Assembly (NCBI GenBank): GCA_949751835.1
Contig: CATKHK010000030.1
Span: forward strand, 372,001 to 436,000
Length of the DNA stretch: 64,000 nucleotides
Direction of reading: 5' to 3'
DNA from: Blepharisma japonicum
Lineage: Eukaryota; Ciliophora; Heterotrichea; Heterotrichida; Blepharismidae
Positions 43,030 through 55,285 of the stretch are shown here, in pieces. The notes under the pieces were generated by a model, which did not search any database, was not told the origin of the DNA, and saw nothing but the letters and a program-made list of their open reading frames with translations. How positions within the stretch are numbered: the first letter of the stretch is position 1; each line of letters opens with the position of its first letter. The translations under genes and the position numbers were made by a program.

Positions 43030-45691
43030 ATGGAACAAAAAGTTTTTGCTATTCAAGGAATGACATGTACAACTTGCTCAAATACACTTTTTAAGTAATT
43101 TTAACCTTAGTGGTCTCTCAAAACTTCCAGGAATTGAGCACATTTCTGTATGCCTTTTAACTGAAAAAGTTCTCCTTAAAGGTAGAAATCTTAATCCCGA
43201 TAAGATCAAATTTACAATAGAAAACTTAGGCTTTGATGTAACTACTACTTAGTGCAATGAAATAAAAGAATGAAATATCTTGGATGGAGAGGTCACTTTT
43301 GAATTAATTGGAAATGAGCTTATAAATCAAGGTAAAATTCAAAGTGTATTAAAAAAGAAAAATGGTATAGCAGACGTTGAGTTCTTAGAAAAACCGAATT
43401 TAATTAAAGTTTCGTATGTGGCTGATGCTATTAAAGCCAGAGAAATTGCCTACTTTCTTGAAGATATTACGAATATGAAAATTAGTGTATATAATGAAAA
43501 CTCAAGAAAAGGGGAACTGATAGAAAAACAACATAAAACAATGAGGATATGGCTAAAAGAGTTTTTGGGTAGCTTGATATTTACAATACCAATTTTTATG
43601 TTAGGAATTATAGTCACACAACTTGTAGATAGCGATAGTTTGGAAAAAAAAAGAACTGGAGATAGTCTTCCTGCTTGCAATTTAGCTATGTGATTCTTGG
43701 CAACTCCTGTACAATTTTGATTTGGGCTTCGATTTTACAAAGGAAGTTACAAATCGTTAAAAAGTGGAATAGCAAATATGGATGTATTAATTGTATTAGG
43801 AACTTCATCAGCATATATATATGGTGCTATAATGAATTTTTTTTATATTTTTGATTATCAGTCTGATACTAACATGCATTATATAGAAGCTTCCCATAGT
43901 TTTGAAACCTCCTCACTCTTAATTTCTATTATTTTATTAGGAAAATATCTTGAAAGCCGATCAAAACATAAAACCACAGACGCAATAACAAAATTAGCAA
44001 ATCTTCAGATATCAAGTGCAGTTTTATTAGAAAATGGAACTGAAAGAGAAGTGGATTTAGCTTTATTAGAAGTTGGAAATATAGTAAAAGTGTACCCAGG
44101 ATCTTCTATACCTGTAGATGGGATTGTTATAGAAGGAGATGCATGAGTCAACGAATCCATGATGACTGGTGAAAGCTCACTTATCCATAAAATTGAAAAT
44201 TCCAATGTATTTGGAGGCACAATTGTCAATACTGGCGTAATTTTAGTAGAAATAAAGAAACTTGGCAAAGACTCAGCCTTAGCCCAAATAATTGATTTAG
44301 TAGAAAACGCCCAAGCCACTAAGCCAGCCATTCAAAAATTCGCTGACAAAATTTCTAGAATTTTTGTTCCTTGTGTAGTATTATTTGCTATAATTACTTG
44401 GATTGTATGGTTTTGCTTAGTTTATGGAGAAAATCATAATGTTATTCATATGATGAACAAAATGAATGAATGCAAGTTCGTATTTGCCTTTAAATTTGGA
44501 ATTTCTGTATTAATAATAGCTTGTCCTTGCGCTTTAGGCCTTGCTGTTCCTACAGTTATTATGGTAGCTACTGGTGTGGCAACTCGTTATGGGATATTAA
44601 TTAAAGATGGGGAGTCTTTAGAAAATGCAGCTAAAATCAAAACCATTGTTTTCGATAAAACAGGAACTTTGACTAGTGGAAAACCTAAGGTTAAAGAATT
44701 TATTATGCTATTAGGCGATTGCAATGAAGCAAATATTAGAGAGCTAGTCGCTTCAGTTGAAGCTAATAGTGAACATCCTGTAGCTAAAGCAATCTGTGAA
44801 GGCATAAAAAATGTAAAAAAATGCCAAAATTTTCATAATATTGAAGGGGAAGGAGTCACCGGTATAGTAGATAACAGAGATATTTATGTAGGAAATACAA
44901 AATTAATGGAAAGATTTAAAATTCAAGTTGATGGAAAAATCACCAAAATTAAAGAAAATTTTGAAAATAAAGGTCAAAGTGTGGTTTTTGCTGCTACAAA
45001 TAGACAGATTTTAAGCTTAATTGTATTAGAAGATCAAGATTTAGTTAGACCTGAAGCTCCGATAGTAGTCAAAGAGCTTAAAACACTTGGCTATGCAGTA
45101 TGAATGATAACAGGTGACAATGAAAGATGTGCAAAACTTGTAGCTGAAGCTGTAGGCATTCCTATATGCAATGTATTAGCTAATTGCTATCCAGCTGACA
45201 AAAAATCTAAGGTCGAGGAGTTGCAGTATCAAAATTTATATAAAAAGCGTACCAAAAGTGTAATAACTACAACGGAGGAAGATTCATCAGTTAAGCTCAC
45301 GAATAAAGCATCATATGGAGGTGTTTTATTTGTAGGAGATGGAATAAATGACTCTCCTTCTCTTGCTCAAGCTGATATTGGGATCGCTATTGGAGGAACT
45401 GACATTGCTATAGATGCTGCAAGCATTGTCCTGCTAAAAAATGACTTAAAAGATGTACTAATAGCCCTTGATTTGACTTCAGTTGCTTTGAGGAGGATTA
45501 AATACAATTTTTTCTGGACATTTATTTATAATATCATAGGAATTCCTATGGCAGCTGGCGTTATGTATATGAAGACTGGGGTTTATATTGATTCGATTAT
45601 CGCCGCAGCTACGATGGCTTGCTCATCTATTGCTGTTATTTTTTCTTCACTCTGGCTGAACAGATATAAGCCACCAAAATTCCATAATTAG
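43030..45691 (+). CDS. Copper-transporting P1B-type ATPase
   Basis: 876 residues after removing a 16-nt intron at 43095-43110 and a 15-nt intron at 43238-43252; the spliced length is an exact multiple of three. The first metal-binding domain has GMTCTTC. A second (around LIGNELINQGKIQS) keeps the fold but lacks the CxxC. The transmembrane metal site CPC is in IIACPCALG. ATPase motifs follow: TGES, DKTGTLT, the nucleotide-binding SEHP and GDGINDSP. The combination defines a Cu(I) exporter of the Golgi or plasma membrane. Both introns lie in the first 225 nt of the gene. Confidence 0.95.
43095..43110 (+). other. 16-nt intron
   Basis: GTAATTTTAACCTTAG, splitting the first heavy-metal domain after CTTCSNTLF. 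Removing it restores the rest of the domain. Confidence 0.88.
43238..43252 (+). other. 15-nt intron
   Basis: GTAACTACTACTTAG, phase 0, with an in-frame TAG at its end. Removing it joins the two metal-binding domains in one frame. Confidence 0.85.
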
Positions 45692-45764
45692 CAAATTAAT
45701 AATTTATATTAAATAATTGATAAAAGCTTAAAAGCTTCAATCGCTTCTATTTTATTCCTAAGGC

Positions 45765-47237
45765 TTAAAGCTTGCTTTGGTGTACTGGGAGTCCAAGAGC
45801 TTGAGATAGTTTTGTCCCATATTCAGGATCGCAATTATAAAAATACTCGCATTCTTTTTCCAAAATATACCTTTTAGTGACATTTTTCATACTTTCATGC
45901 AAGTTTGTAATTAATTCATCTTTTTCATTATCATTGAAAACTCTTCTATAAAGTATTCCTGGCTGCTCAAAGTCACTTGTAGCATATCTTAGTCTATGAA
46001 CCATGGCTTCTCCTTGGACTTTAAATTCTTTCATTTTATACGCACTGTCTTCTTTAGGAGTATCATTTACTGTGCTTGGCTCATAATTTACGTCTTTTCC
46101 TCCATTTTTCGTAATCGTCATCATCCCATCCCTCATATAATTATGGACTCTTCCCATATGAGGGAAATTAATCGGAATATTTCTAAGGTTTCCTCCAAGT
46201 CTATATCTTTGAGCATCGGAATAAGAAAACATTCTGGCTTGTAGCATTCTATCATTAGAAGCTTCAATTCCGGGGACCATATTAGAAGGGCTAAATGCTG
46301 ACTGCTCGACCTCAAAAAAATAATTTGTAGGATTTCTATTAAGAACTACTCTTCCTACCTCAATTAATGGGTAGTCTGAATGTGGTCATACTTTTGTGTC
46401 ATCATAAATATCTCATTTATAGTGTAAACCTTCTTCAAAAGGGATAGCTTGAATTGAAAATTTTCATATAGCTTCTTTTCCTTGTGAAATGTAATTAAAT
46501 AAGTCTCTAGTGGCATAGTCTGGGTCTTCACCCATAATTTTTTCGGCTTCTTTACTAGATAAATTTTTAGTCCCAATTTCAGTATGAAAATGGAATTTTA
46601 CAAAAAAATCTTCACCTTTAGAATTTACTCATTTATAAGTATTTGTACCGTAGCCATTCATGTGACGATATCCGTCTGGAATTCCTCTAGATCCAAAAAT
46701 ATAGGTCAGGTGATGAACTGATTCATGAACTAAACTTAAGAAATCTCAAAACATGTCGTAGTTTTTACAATTTGTGACAGGGTCTTTTTTGTGTATGTGC
46801 TGCCATTCAGGAAAGTAGACTGGCTTTCTTATACCAAAAATAGGAGAACTATTTCCAACAAAATCCCAGTTTCCTTCTTCTGTATAAAATTTAATTGAAA
46901 ATCCCCTTAAATCCCTTTCAGTTTCTGCAGATCCCCGCTCTCCACTACTAGTTGAAAATCTTGCAAAAATTGGGGTCTTTTTCCCTAATTTTTCTAGAAA
47001 TTTTGCTTTACAGTATTTAGTTACATCATTAGTGACCTCAAAAAATCCATAAGCTCCAGCCCCTCTTGCATGGACTGGACGTTCAGGGATTCTTTCTCTT
47101 CCAAAGCTAGCCAATTTATCAATTAAATGTGAATCTTCTAATAAAATTGGTCCTCTTCTTCCAGCTGTTTCTGAATTTTGATTATCATCTATTGGGTGAC
47201 CCCATCCTGTTGTTAAGATTATAGGTTTTTTAGGCAT
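45765..47237 (-). CDS. Peroxisomal catalase
   Basis: 490 residues, intronless. Catalytic His56 is in [10 protein letters not shown] and Asn129 in DFVGNS; the heme-binding Tyr is in the [13 protein letters not shown] segment. TGA encodes the conserved Trp of NYDMFWDFLSLV. The last three residues are SKL, a type 1 peroxisomal targeting signal, so the enzyme should be imported into peroxisomes to remove hydrogen peroxide. Length fits small-subunit (clade 3) catalases. Convergent with the copper ATPase, 73 nt between stop codons. Confidence 0.97.
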
Positions 47238-47339
47238 TTTAATTATGCAAAATTATATTATAAAATTTTTCATAGATAGTCTAAATTTAAAATATCATTC
47301 AATATTATTATATCAATTAATATCATATGATTTATTTTT

Positions 47340-48470
47340 CTACTTATCTTTAATATCTTTCAATTTTTTAAAATGTTTGCGCTTCAAATCAAATTGATAA
47401 AATCCCAGCTTTGCCTTATAAGCCAGGCTTATAAAAATTGATCCATTATTAAATTTTTTGAATGAAAACATAGAAAATTGGTAATTAAATATTCCAATCT
47501 TTTTTCATAAATAATCATTATCTATTTCACTCTCATAAATGAAATTAGAATTCTCAAAAATATACAATCTTGACTCTGCTGAAAAAATTCCTTTATATGC
47601 TTTTAAATCAAGATCTTCTAAGTAAAAATCTGAATGACTTTCAATATTTAAATCATATTTAAATATACTTGATACATCTTTCCCGCTAATAATTATAGTA
47701 TTTTTAAAAATTTCCAAAGAGCAATGAGTAATAGTTTCCGAAGTTGAAGCTACTTTAAATCACTTATTTTGCAATAAATCAAACTTAAATGCAATGGGTA
47801 TGTTATTAATATAATTAGTTCCCCCAAACATATAGATACAATTTTCATGATAAATGCATGATGAATTCCAAAAGTATGGCGAAGGAGGTAAATTTCTTTT
47901 AACAGTAAGAGATTTCAAATCTATTATACAGCAAATTCCATCATGAGCTCTGCCATTGTAACAACAGAAAAGCTCAAGATTTGGAAGCTGAGCTAAGCTT
48001 GAATGGCTGGTTCACTTTTTATTAGGACCAATTGCAACTTCTTTTGATTTTTTAGTCTCAGTGTCATAAATACATATTTTCGAGGTATTTTCCTCAAATA
48101 TTTTTTCAAATCCATATAAATATTTGGAGTCAAAAATAAAATTATTTTTTAAATCACAAATTCTTTGTATAATTGCGCCAATTTTTGCAGTGATCTTATT
48201 GCATAATGCATTGATTTCATTATTTATTTCACACAAAAATATTATATCATTGCTGAATTTTTTATAATTCTTTAGCTTTTCTAGCTCTTCTTCGATAGAA
48301 AGTATTTTATGACTAAATTCTTCTAGCCTAGAACAGTTTCACTTTAAGGATGTATAGTCCAATAATAAATCTTGGAATTTTATTTTTTCTATTTTGATTT
48401 CTATAAGTTGTTGTTTTAAATTTTCAATTACTTTATCGGAATTTTCTAAATCTGATCTTCTTCGTTTCAT
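47340..48470 (-). CDS. Coiled-coil/kelch-like protein, family member 1
   Basis: 376 residues, ATG to TAG, intact, with TGA as Trp at four sites. N-terminal about 120 residues: charged coiled coil (EEELEKLKNYKKF). The rest: kelch-like beta-propeller repeats, e.g. ENCIYMFGGTNYINNI then FDLLQNKWF, and IFENSNFIYESEIDN. Similar to the genes at 50125-51240 and to fragments at 48.8 and 49.7 kb, so this is a local family. Function unknown; kelch propellers usually bind proteins. Confidence 0.75.
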
Positions 48471-48769
48471 TATATTTTTCAATGGATTATTAAATAATTT
48501 TTAAGATTACTGAAATTAAGTTTTAAGAATTTTAGAGGTTACTTTTTCTAATATATTCAGTTTAAAAGCAATTTCTATATAAAGCTTGAAATCATTTTAG
48601 TGCAGTATCATTTTTAGGGCATTATCTAGCAGTAATTGAATTAGGATAGAACTAGATAGACTAATTTCATTAGAGCTGATATTATTTTTAAAATCTTTTG
48701 AATAATATTTAACGTTGAGCTATCTTGAATCTGAATCTATAAAGATTATTTAAAGCTAATTTTTTATTT
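48471..48769. other. AT-rich spacer
   Basis: About 300 nt between the intact kelch gene and a decayed copy; no frame. Confidence 0.4.
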
Positions 48770-49200
48770 TCGATCATTTTAAACGCTTTGGATTTTAAAT
48801 CAACTATAAACTAGAAGTCCGCTTCCAGAAGATATTATGACAAAAATAGAACCATTATTATATTTCTTGAAAGGAACTTCATAAAATCTAAAGTTGAATT
48901 TTCCAATAATTTCTCAAGCAAATTCACTTTCATATAAAAAGCCACTGCTTTCAAAGATATAAACTCTTGAATTTCACAAAATAATTCCTACGCCGCCTCA
49001 TATTAATATAATATAAAATGGCATTGATTTTCCTATAGGATTGTTTGCATAGCTTAGCATTTGGTGATTAATTTGATTTTCTTACATAACGAATAGTACA
49101 ACAAGTCCAAATTTAGCATTTTGCAAATTCAGCCAAAATAAATCACGACATAGACAAATTGTGTTGATTATGAACAGTTCAAGGTAGCTGGCAAGAAAAA
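48770..49200 (-). pseudogene. Decayed kelch-family copy
   Basis: On the minus strand this matches the last two kelch repeats of the neighbouring intact genes, e.g. 'IFESSGFLYESEFAWEIIGKF' and 'FKKYNNGSIFV' with close nucleotide similarity. Frame is interrupted by several stops and shifts. The start-side part near 49100-49200 keeps only short matches (CQLP-type segment). Clearly not functional. Confidence 0.6.
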
Positions 49201-49654
49201 TCTTGATTGGCTCCCTGCCTAACTCTTGAATTGCACATTCAAATAATGAACCTAAGTGTCTTCTCCCGTAAAGCCTTAAGTCATTGGACGAAAATAGAAT
49301 GTTCTCTTAATTCCTTTAGCCTGTAATCCCAAAAGACGTCCGAAAGTTTGAAGAAAAGAGTTTTATCTGATATGCTTATCTAGCTACTTTTTTCTGGGCT
49401 CATGGGAAGCTGTGCATGGGTTGAAAGGGTTTAGCTATCACTATCGAGAAACACCCATAGTCAATCAAGAATTTATCCAGTGAGATATCTAGTATAACTT
49501 CGAGTTTCATTTTTAGCCAATGGTGGACAAGAGAATTGGATTATTTAAAATTTCTTTGAAAGCAACCTATGCTGACTCTCTTCAAAGTTTAAAACCATTC
49601 TCACTACCTATGGAGTGTATATTCACTATTCGAAGGTCTATCTATAAATAATTT
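49201..49654. other. Unexplained sequence between two kelch relics
   Basis: About 450 nt less AT-rich than its surroundings. A 65-codon minus-strand frame ending near 49085 is open but has no recognisable similarity. No terminal repeats seen. Confidence 0.35.
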
Positions 49655-50030
49655 TATCATTAATATTTAATAATTTCGTCATTTTAAATGTTTTGGATTT
49701 TAAATCAAATCTATAAACCCTTAGTCCACTTCCAGATGACATTGTAATAAAACTAGAGTAATTATAGTATTTTTTGAAAGGAACTTCATAAAGCTAAAAC
49801 TGAATTTTCCAATTTTTTTTCAAATATATTCGTTATCAATTTCACTTTCATAGAGAAGCTACTCATCTCAAAGATATATGGTCTTGAATTTCATAAAATA
49901 ATTCCTTTCTTTCCTTATGCTGATCCAATATAAAATGGCATAGACCAGGATTTTTTAATAAACTTATGTGAAAGCTCAAATTATTCTCTGCATAATTTAG
50001 CATTTAGGTTAAATTAGTACAATAGCATGC
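49655..50030 (-). pseudogene. Second decayed kelch-family fragment
   Basis: Matches the C-terminal kelch repeat of the family on the minus strand, starting at the sequence that corresponds to the end of the intact gene at 50125 and to 48.78 kb. Frame broken several times; no N-terminal part. A remnant of an earlier duplication. Confidence 0.55.
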
Positions 50031-50124
50031 ATAAGTTTATTACTCTAACAATACTTAAATCAATTGATTAACTTAATTTTGATTATCAAAATGAAGTTAA
50101 TTTATTTTTATAGCATTATTTTTA

Positions 50125-51240
50125 TTAATATTTAATAACTTTTAATTTATTAAATGATTTCGATTTCAAGTCAAACTTATAAAATTGATGTCCCAATCTA
50201 TAAGACATTATTAAAAAAATTGAATCACCATTGAACTTTTTAAAAGGACTTTCATAAAAACTATAATCACATTTTCCAATTCTCTGCCAGACATATTCAT
50301 TATCAATTTCACTCTCATAAATAAATTGTTTCGTCTCAAAAATATATAATCTAGAGCCTAATGAAAATATTCCTTTATTGTCTCATGACCATGATCAACT
50401 ATCTGAGTTTATTCTTGAATAACTTTCAATTTCTAAATCGTATTTATAGATTGAGTTAAAATTGCCAACGAATAATATAGACTTTTTAAAAATTTCTAAG
50501 CAAGTTGATGCATTTATATGGGAAAATGAAGACAATGGAAATCATTTATTTTGCAGGAAATTAAATTTAAATGAAAAATTTTGACGATAATCTGCCGCAA
50601 ACAAATAAATACAATTTTCATAATAGGCACAGGCAGGAAAAGTATGATTTGAGATAGAAGGTAAAAATCTTTTAATTGATAGAGATTTTAGATCAATTAT
50701 GCAACAAATTCCAGATTTATCTTCACGATTTTCATAATAAAAGAATAACTCAGAGTTAGGAAGCTGGCAAAAGCATGACCCAGAATAAGCTTTAATATCT
50801 AAATTTAATGCAACTCTATTCCACTTTTTTAATTTAGTGTCATAAAATCCAAGATATTTCTTCTTATGTTTATTTTTGATATTAACATAATATATAAATC
50901 TTGAATCAAAATCATACTGATCCTTAAATTCGCAAAATTTATTGGCAACTTCAGCAAGTTTTGCTGATAAGTTGGCACACTGTAATTTAGTATCACTATT
51001 TATTTCACATAAATATTTTAATTCATTGTCAAACGATTTTAATTTTTCAAGGTCTTCTTCAAGTAAAAGTATTTTAGTATTAAATTCTTCTAATTTATAG
51101 CAACTAATGAATCTTGAAGAGTATTCTGATAATAAATTTTGATATTTTTCTTTAATTTCTAAGAGTTTTGCAAGCTTTTCATTTATGTCTTTAATTGCAA
51201 TGCATGAATTCTCAAAATCTGATCTTTTCCTTTTAATCAT
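50125..51240 (-). CDS. Coiled-coil/kelch-like protein, family member 2
   Basis: 371 residues, ATG to TAA, intact with TGA as Trp at several sites. N-terminal coiled coil (ISCYKLEEFNTKILLLEEDL) leads to kelch-like repeats (SGICCIIDLKSL, YYENCIYLFAADYRQN, FETKQFIYESEIDNEYVW). About 220 codons of its 5' part recur almost unchanged at 55294-55951, where the 3' part is missing. It is therefore the complete version of the truncated frame there. Confidence 0.75.
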
Positions 51241-51646
51241 TATATTTTTATTAATAGCAGCTTTCGTTAAACGCGTAAAAAAAATTAAACATACGAAATG
51301 AAAAATATAATTAATTATAAATTTAAACCGTTCTAAGCTTAAATAATTGTGGAATTGCGCCGAAACATTGAAATCAATATATCTTCTTCAACACAAGTGT
51401 TTCTATTTTCACTGAATTTTCACTCCAGCTATTGAAGCAAATAATTCCGTTTTGACTCACGTTGCAGTAAGTATGGTACTTGTATCGTCCGAGATGATCG
51501 ATGACCAAAAATAAATGAAGTCCTCATCAGACTATGTCTTCTTGATTCTTAGAAGCTTAAATTAAATAAATTCTGGCATACTGAAATTTACTTTTTGATA
51601 CTCATCCACACATAATATAACGAATTAATGAAAACTATTTATATGC
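51241..51646. other. Spacer between kelch gene 2 and WD40 gene 1
   Basis: 406 nt, non-coding in my reading, conserved in the right copy (55952 onward) except that the right copy carries about 1.2 kb more here. Confidence 0.5.
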
Positions 51647-54142
51647 CTATCTAATAATATTATCAAATTTTCATATTTTAATATTTTGTTCGTACCCGCC
51701 AACAGTAAAAAAATGCCCCATTTTCGAGATTTTAATATTTTCTATAATTTCTCTATTATCTTGAACAGCTATTGTTTTGATCACTTTTCCTGTATCATAA
51801 TCTCATTCTATTATTTTTCCATTGTCACTTCCAGCAATAATACTCTTACTGTCAGGCGACCACACTATTGAATACAGATCGTAATCATGTAAAATTTCTT
51901 TAACTTTCGTAATTCTTTTAATATCTCCTAAATATCAAATATTTATTTTTTTACATTCTCATTCACAGCATAATAAAAATTTTCCACATGGTGACTGTCT
52001 TATAAACTTGTAGCTATCATCTATTTTAGATCTAGCTAATTGTTTCTGACTTTTTACATCTCAAGTTCTAATATATTTATTATCTAAAGAAATGACAAAA
52101 TTTCCGAATTTGGATCAACAACAATTAGTGCTATCTTTCAACTTAGGTTTTAAAACAGAAATTATTTGATTACTATCAATATCTCATATTTCCACTCAAC
52201 TAAAATCTCCTAATGAGAGCATTTTTTTACCATCAGAAGAAAATTCAATCCTTTTGGGTATTGCATTTGTTTTGATTACCTTAAATAGAGATCCATCATA
52301 AATATTTCAAAATTTAATCATACTTTGGCAGCTTGTAGAGGCCAAAAAAGTATCATATATTGCTATCGAATAGTTGCAATTTGAGCAGCAAGCCATAAAT
52401 CTTTTTAAAATTTTTTGATTTTCAGTTAGAAATATTGATATCCATCCTTTGCAACTTAAAACAACAAACAATTGGCTATCAATTGAAAAAAAAAACTTTC
52501 ATATTTGTTCTCTTCAAAACGATTTCTTATTAACTTCTTCATTAAATTGAATCTTTCAATTTTGGGGGCTTCAAAAAGAATCATTGGCAAGTAAATATTT
52601 CCCTTTTGGATGAAAATCAAGGATATCTTTTCTAAAAAGTGGAGAATACTCTTTCCCTTTAGACAAATTAATAACTTTTTCTATCCAATCAGTCTCTATA
52701 GCAATATATCTCCCACAATGAGAAAACTTAATATAAAAATGATTTGTAAAAATAACTAGCGGTTCTAGCTTTTCAAAATCGTAAAGAGCTAAATCTTTTT
52801 TTCCAGTAGGAATAGCAATATATTTACGATTCAAAGATATACCCACTTTGCGATGATCTAATCCATCGAAATGAATTATTTCCGTTCTTCTAGACAAATT
52901 TCATATACTTAAATTGTTATCATTTCAAATTATCAAATTTTCTCCTGAAGGTGTAAAGCTTGCAAATCATAAATTTGGATCCAATCATCTAATTTCATTT
53001 ATTATTTTTTTGGTTTTTATGCTATAAATTTTCACAATTGTTTTTGTACCAGTAGATTGTCAAATTAAGCAAAGATAGTTATTGCAAGGTGAAAAACAGC
53101 AAAAAGTTCCAGTATTCGAAAATTTGCCAATTTGAAGCTTAGTAGAAGTATCTCACAATATTCTTTTCTCATAATCACTTGAAACTAAATATTTTCCATC
53201 ATCAGAAAACAATAAGAAGTTTATATCTGTATCACTCTTTATTAATTGAGTAATTTTCTCATAAGTTTTTGCATCATAAAGAAATATTTTTGATCCTTTA
53301 GCAATTGCAAGAAATCTCCCACAAGGAGAAAATTTAATAATTCGAGTTTTTATTCCAAAACCTAAATCTACTTTCCCAAAGTTAACATTAAGCATGCTAC
53401 AATTTCTAAAATCGGAGTTATAGATATGGGCTCTTGAGAAATTAACCCCATCAAGAAAGCTTGATTCAAAATTTGTATTAATAAATAAACCCCATGATAA
53501 ATCTGCATTCGGAATTTTTATATTGCTTAAATCTTTATTTTTAAATGAGAATCCAGATTTATTGAGAAGCGTAATTGAGTTACTTGCTGCAATGCTGATT
53601 GAGTCTGATATTTTTGATTCTAAAACGATATTATAAAGATTATCTTTTATTTCTTCTGTAAGAAGGTTTTCGATATAACTTCTTATTTTTCTATAATCAT
53701 TTAAATCAATTTTATTCAAATAACTCTCTTTTATGGAATCGAAAGAATTTGTGCTTGCCAAGGATTGGACAATTTTTTTAGCCAAAATTAAATTAACTTG
53801 TGCCTTACTAAAACATACTCGTTCATTCAGGCAAAACCATTTTATCAAGCTTATTTTTTCTTTTTCTTTATTTTGGTATAAAGAGTTAAATGCTGTTGCT
53901 TCTTCAAAGACATTGTCTAAATTTCTTTTAAATGCTTTATTAATTTCTATAATTTGCTTAAGTGTCATATCTCTTTTATGATATTTAATGCTAACCTGTA
54001 TTTTCCTGACTTGATCGATAAAAGAATTAATTTTGGCTTTTATTAGATTTCTTTTTTTGTTAAACCTGTTGTAAATTCTCATTTTATTTCCTTTTGCTTC
54101 AAAGTCACAACCGAGAAGTTCGATGCCTTTACTAGTGTGCAT
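51647..54142 (-). CDS. WD40 protein with pentapeptide-like repeats, copy 1
   Basis: 831 residues, one frame with about twenty TGA codons, most at the Trp of WD repeats (TGA GAT = Trp-Asp), ending in TAG. Residues 1-190 are helical and basic (FNKKRNLIKAKINSFIDQV). About 195-265 is pentapeptide-like (KDLSNIKIPNADLSWGLF, FLDGVNFSRAHIYNSDFRN). From 270 on are WD40 repeats (KFWNIYDG, EIWDIDS, RTWDVKS, IEWDYDTG, KIWKFD). 'AASNSITLLNKSGFSFKNKDLSNIKIPNADLSW' recalls the segment that follows the NTPase in protist NACHT-type WD40 proteins, but no P-loop is seen. Function unknown. Confidence 0.8.
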
Positions 54143-54779
54143 ATTGATTATTAAAATGCTGGGTTATTTGTATAAATTATTCAGTGAATTATAAATTTAA
54201 AATTAATCTTTTTAGTTTTGCTATTTTTATTAGCACTAAATACAGCAGGTAACAAAAATTTGAAAAATTAACATTGGCAAATATTTTCTTCTATTTTTAA
54301 AAGGATCATTACTCATTTAATATTTAATTGCTTTGAAATTCTACATTTTATTTTTCTATTTTGATTTCTTTATCAATCTTATATGAAATTTATGGCTTAA
54401 TTGCATAATACAGATGAAGCTAATTCATTATATACGCTATTTTATCAATATCTAGTAATTTTTAATTTATTAAAAAATTTTGGTTTAAAACAAATTTATA
54501 AACTTAATGTTTCATAAAGCGATAAGACATTTAAAGCACATTAAATTAAGTGTTTAAAGTGTCAGACTCTAGAAAACTTTTAAGTAGCTTAACTAGTGAT
54601 GAAAATGTCAAATGAAGGGAAGGGATATAATGAGAGTAAAGGATGATTGAGAAATTTCTATGGGATAAATGATAATTATAATTAAACTAAGCTAAATGAG
54701 CTCTATCCAAATATAAAATCTAATAGAAATAGAAATTTATTTATATATTAAGTAATAAAGAGAAATTTAATTTTAGTCT
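54143..54779. other. Upstream region of WD40 gene 1
   Basis: About 640 nt, non-coding, matched almost base for base at 60083-60719 upstream of the second WD40 gene. Conserved promoters within a recent duplication. Confidence 0.5.
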
Positions 54780-55285
54780 TTAAAACAAATAAGCAATTAT
54801 GTATCTATAAATATGCTTGATGGTAGATGTTTTCAAACTTGGCTAGTTGCATGGAATATGCAGATCTGAGGGACTAATTCTATTGCGCAGAGACATGGGC
54901 TTGAACATGCAGAAAAACAAACATCTAAAAACATAAAATCTTGGGAAAATCCCTATTTTTGCAAATTGTTTTTTTGATTCAAATCCATTTTCTAAAGTTG
55001 TTACAAAAGAAGCCACAAAAGATTTTATAAATATTTTTGATAATTTCATTTGTTTCTTTGTAGCTACATTTGCTATATTTCATCAAATCCTCTAATGTTG
55101 AATATCTGAAGCGTTTAATTTTAAAACGTTTTCCATAGCAGTATCAAGAATCTCTTCTCCATTATATTTTATCATTTTGTTGCACCTTGTTTCTGCCTTA
55201 TTTATTTATTTGCTTGATATATTTCCCAAATTCAGCTTTAAAATTCTTTGATAATTTCATTTGTGTTAGTAATTGCTTCAATCTT
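54780..55285 (-). pseudogene. 3' part of a B-box/coiled-coil family relic (left copy)
   Basis: Minus-strand pieces such as 'TLENGFESKKQFAKIG' and 'NEIIKEF' correspond to the right-hand relic at 60720-61310 and to the coiled coil of the gene at 63369. Several stops. The left copy lacks the 5' part because the duplication breakpoint falls inside it. Confidence 0.55.

Noticed and set aside
46364-46576. A 70-codon minus-strand frame inside catalase
   Set aside because: It is in another frame from the catalase coding sequence, which is continuous and conserved here.
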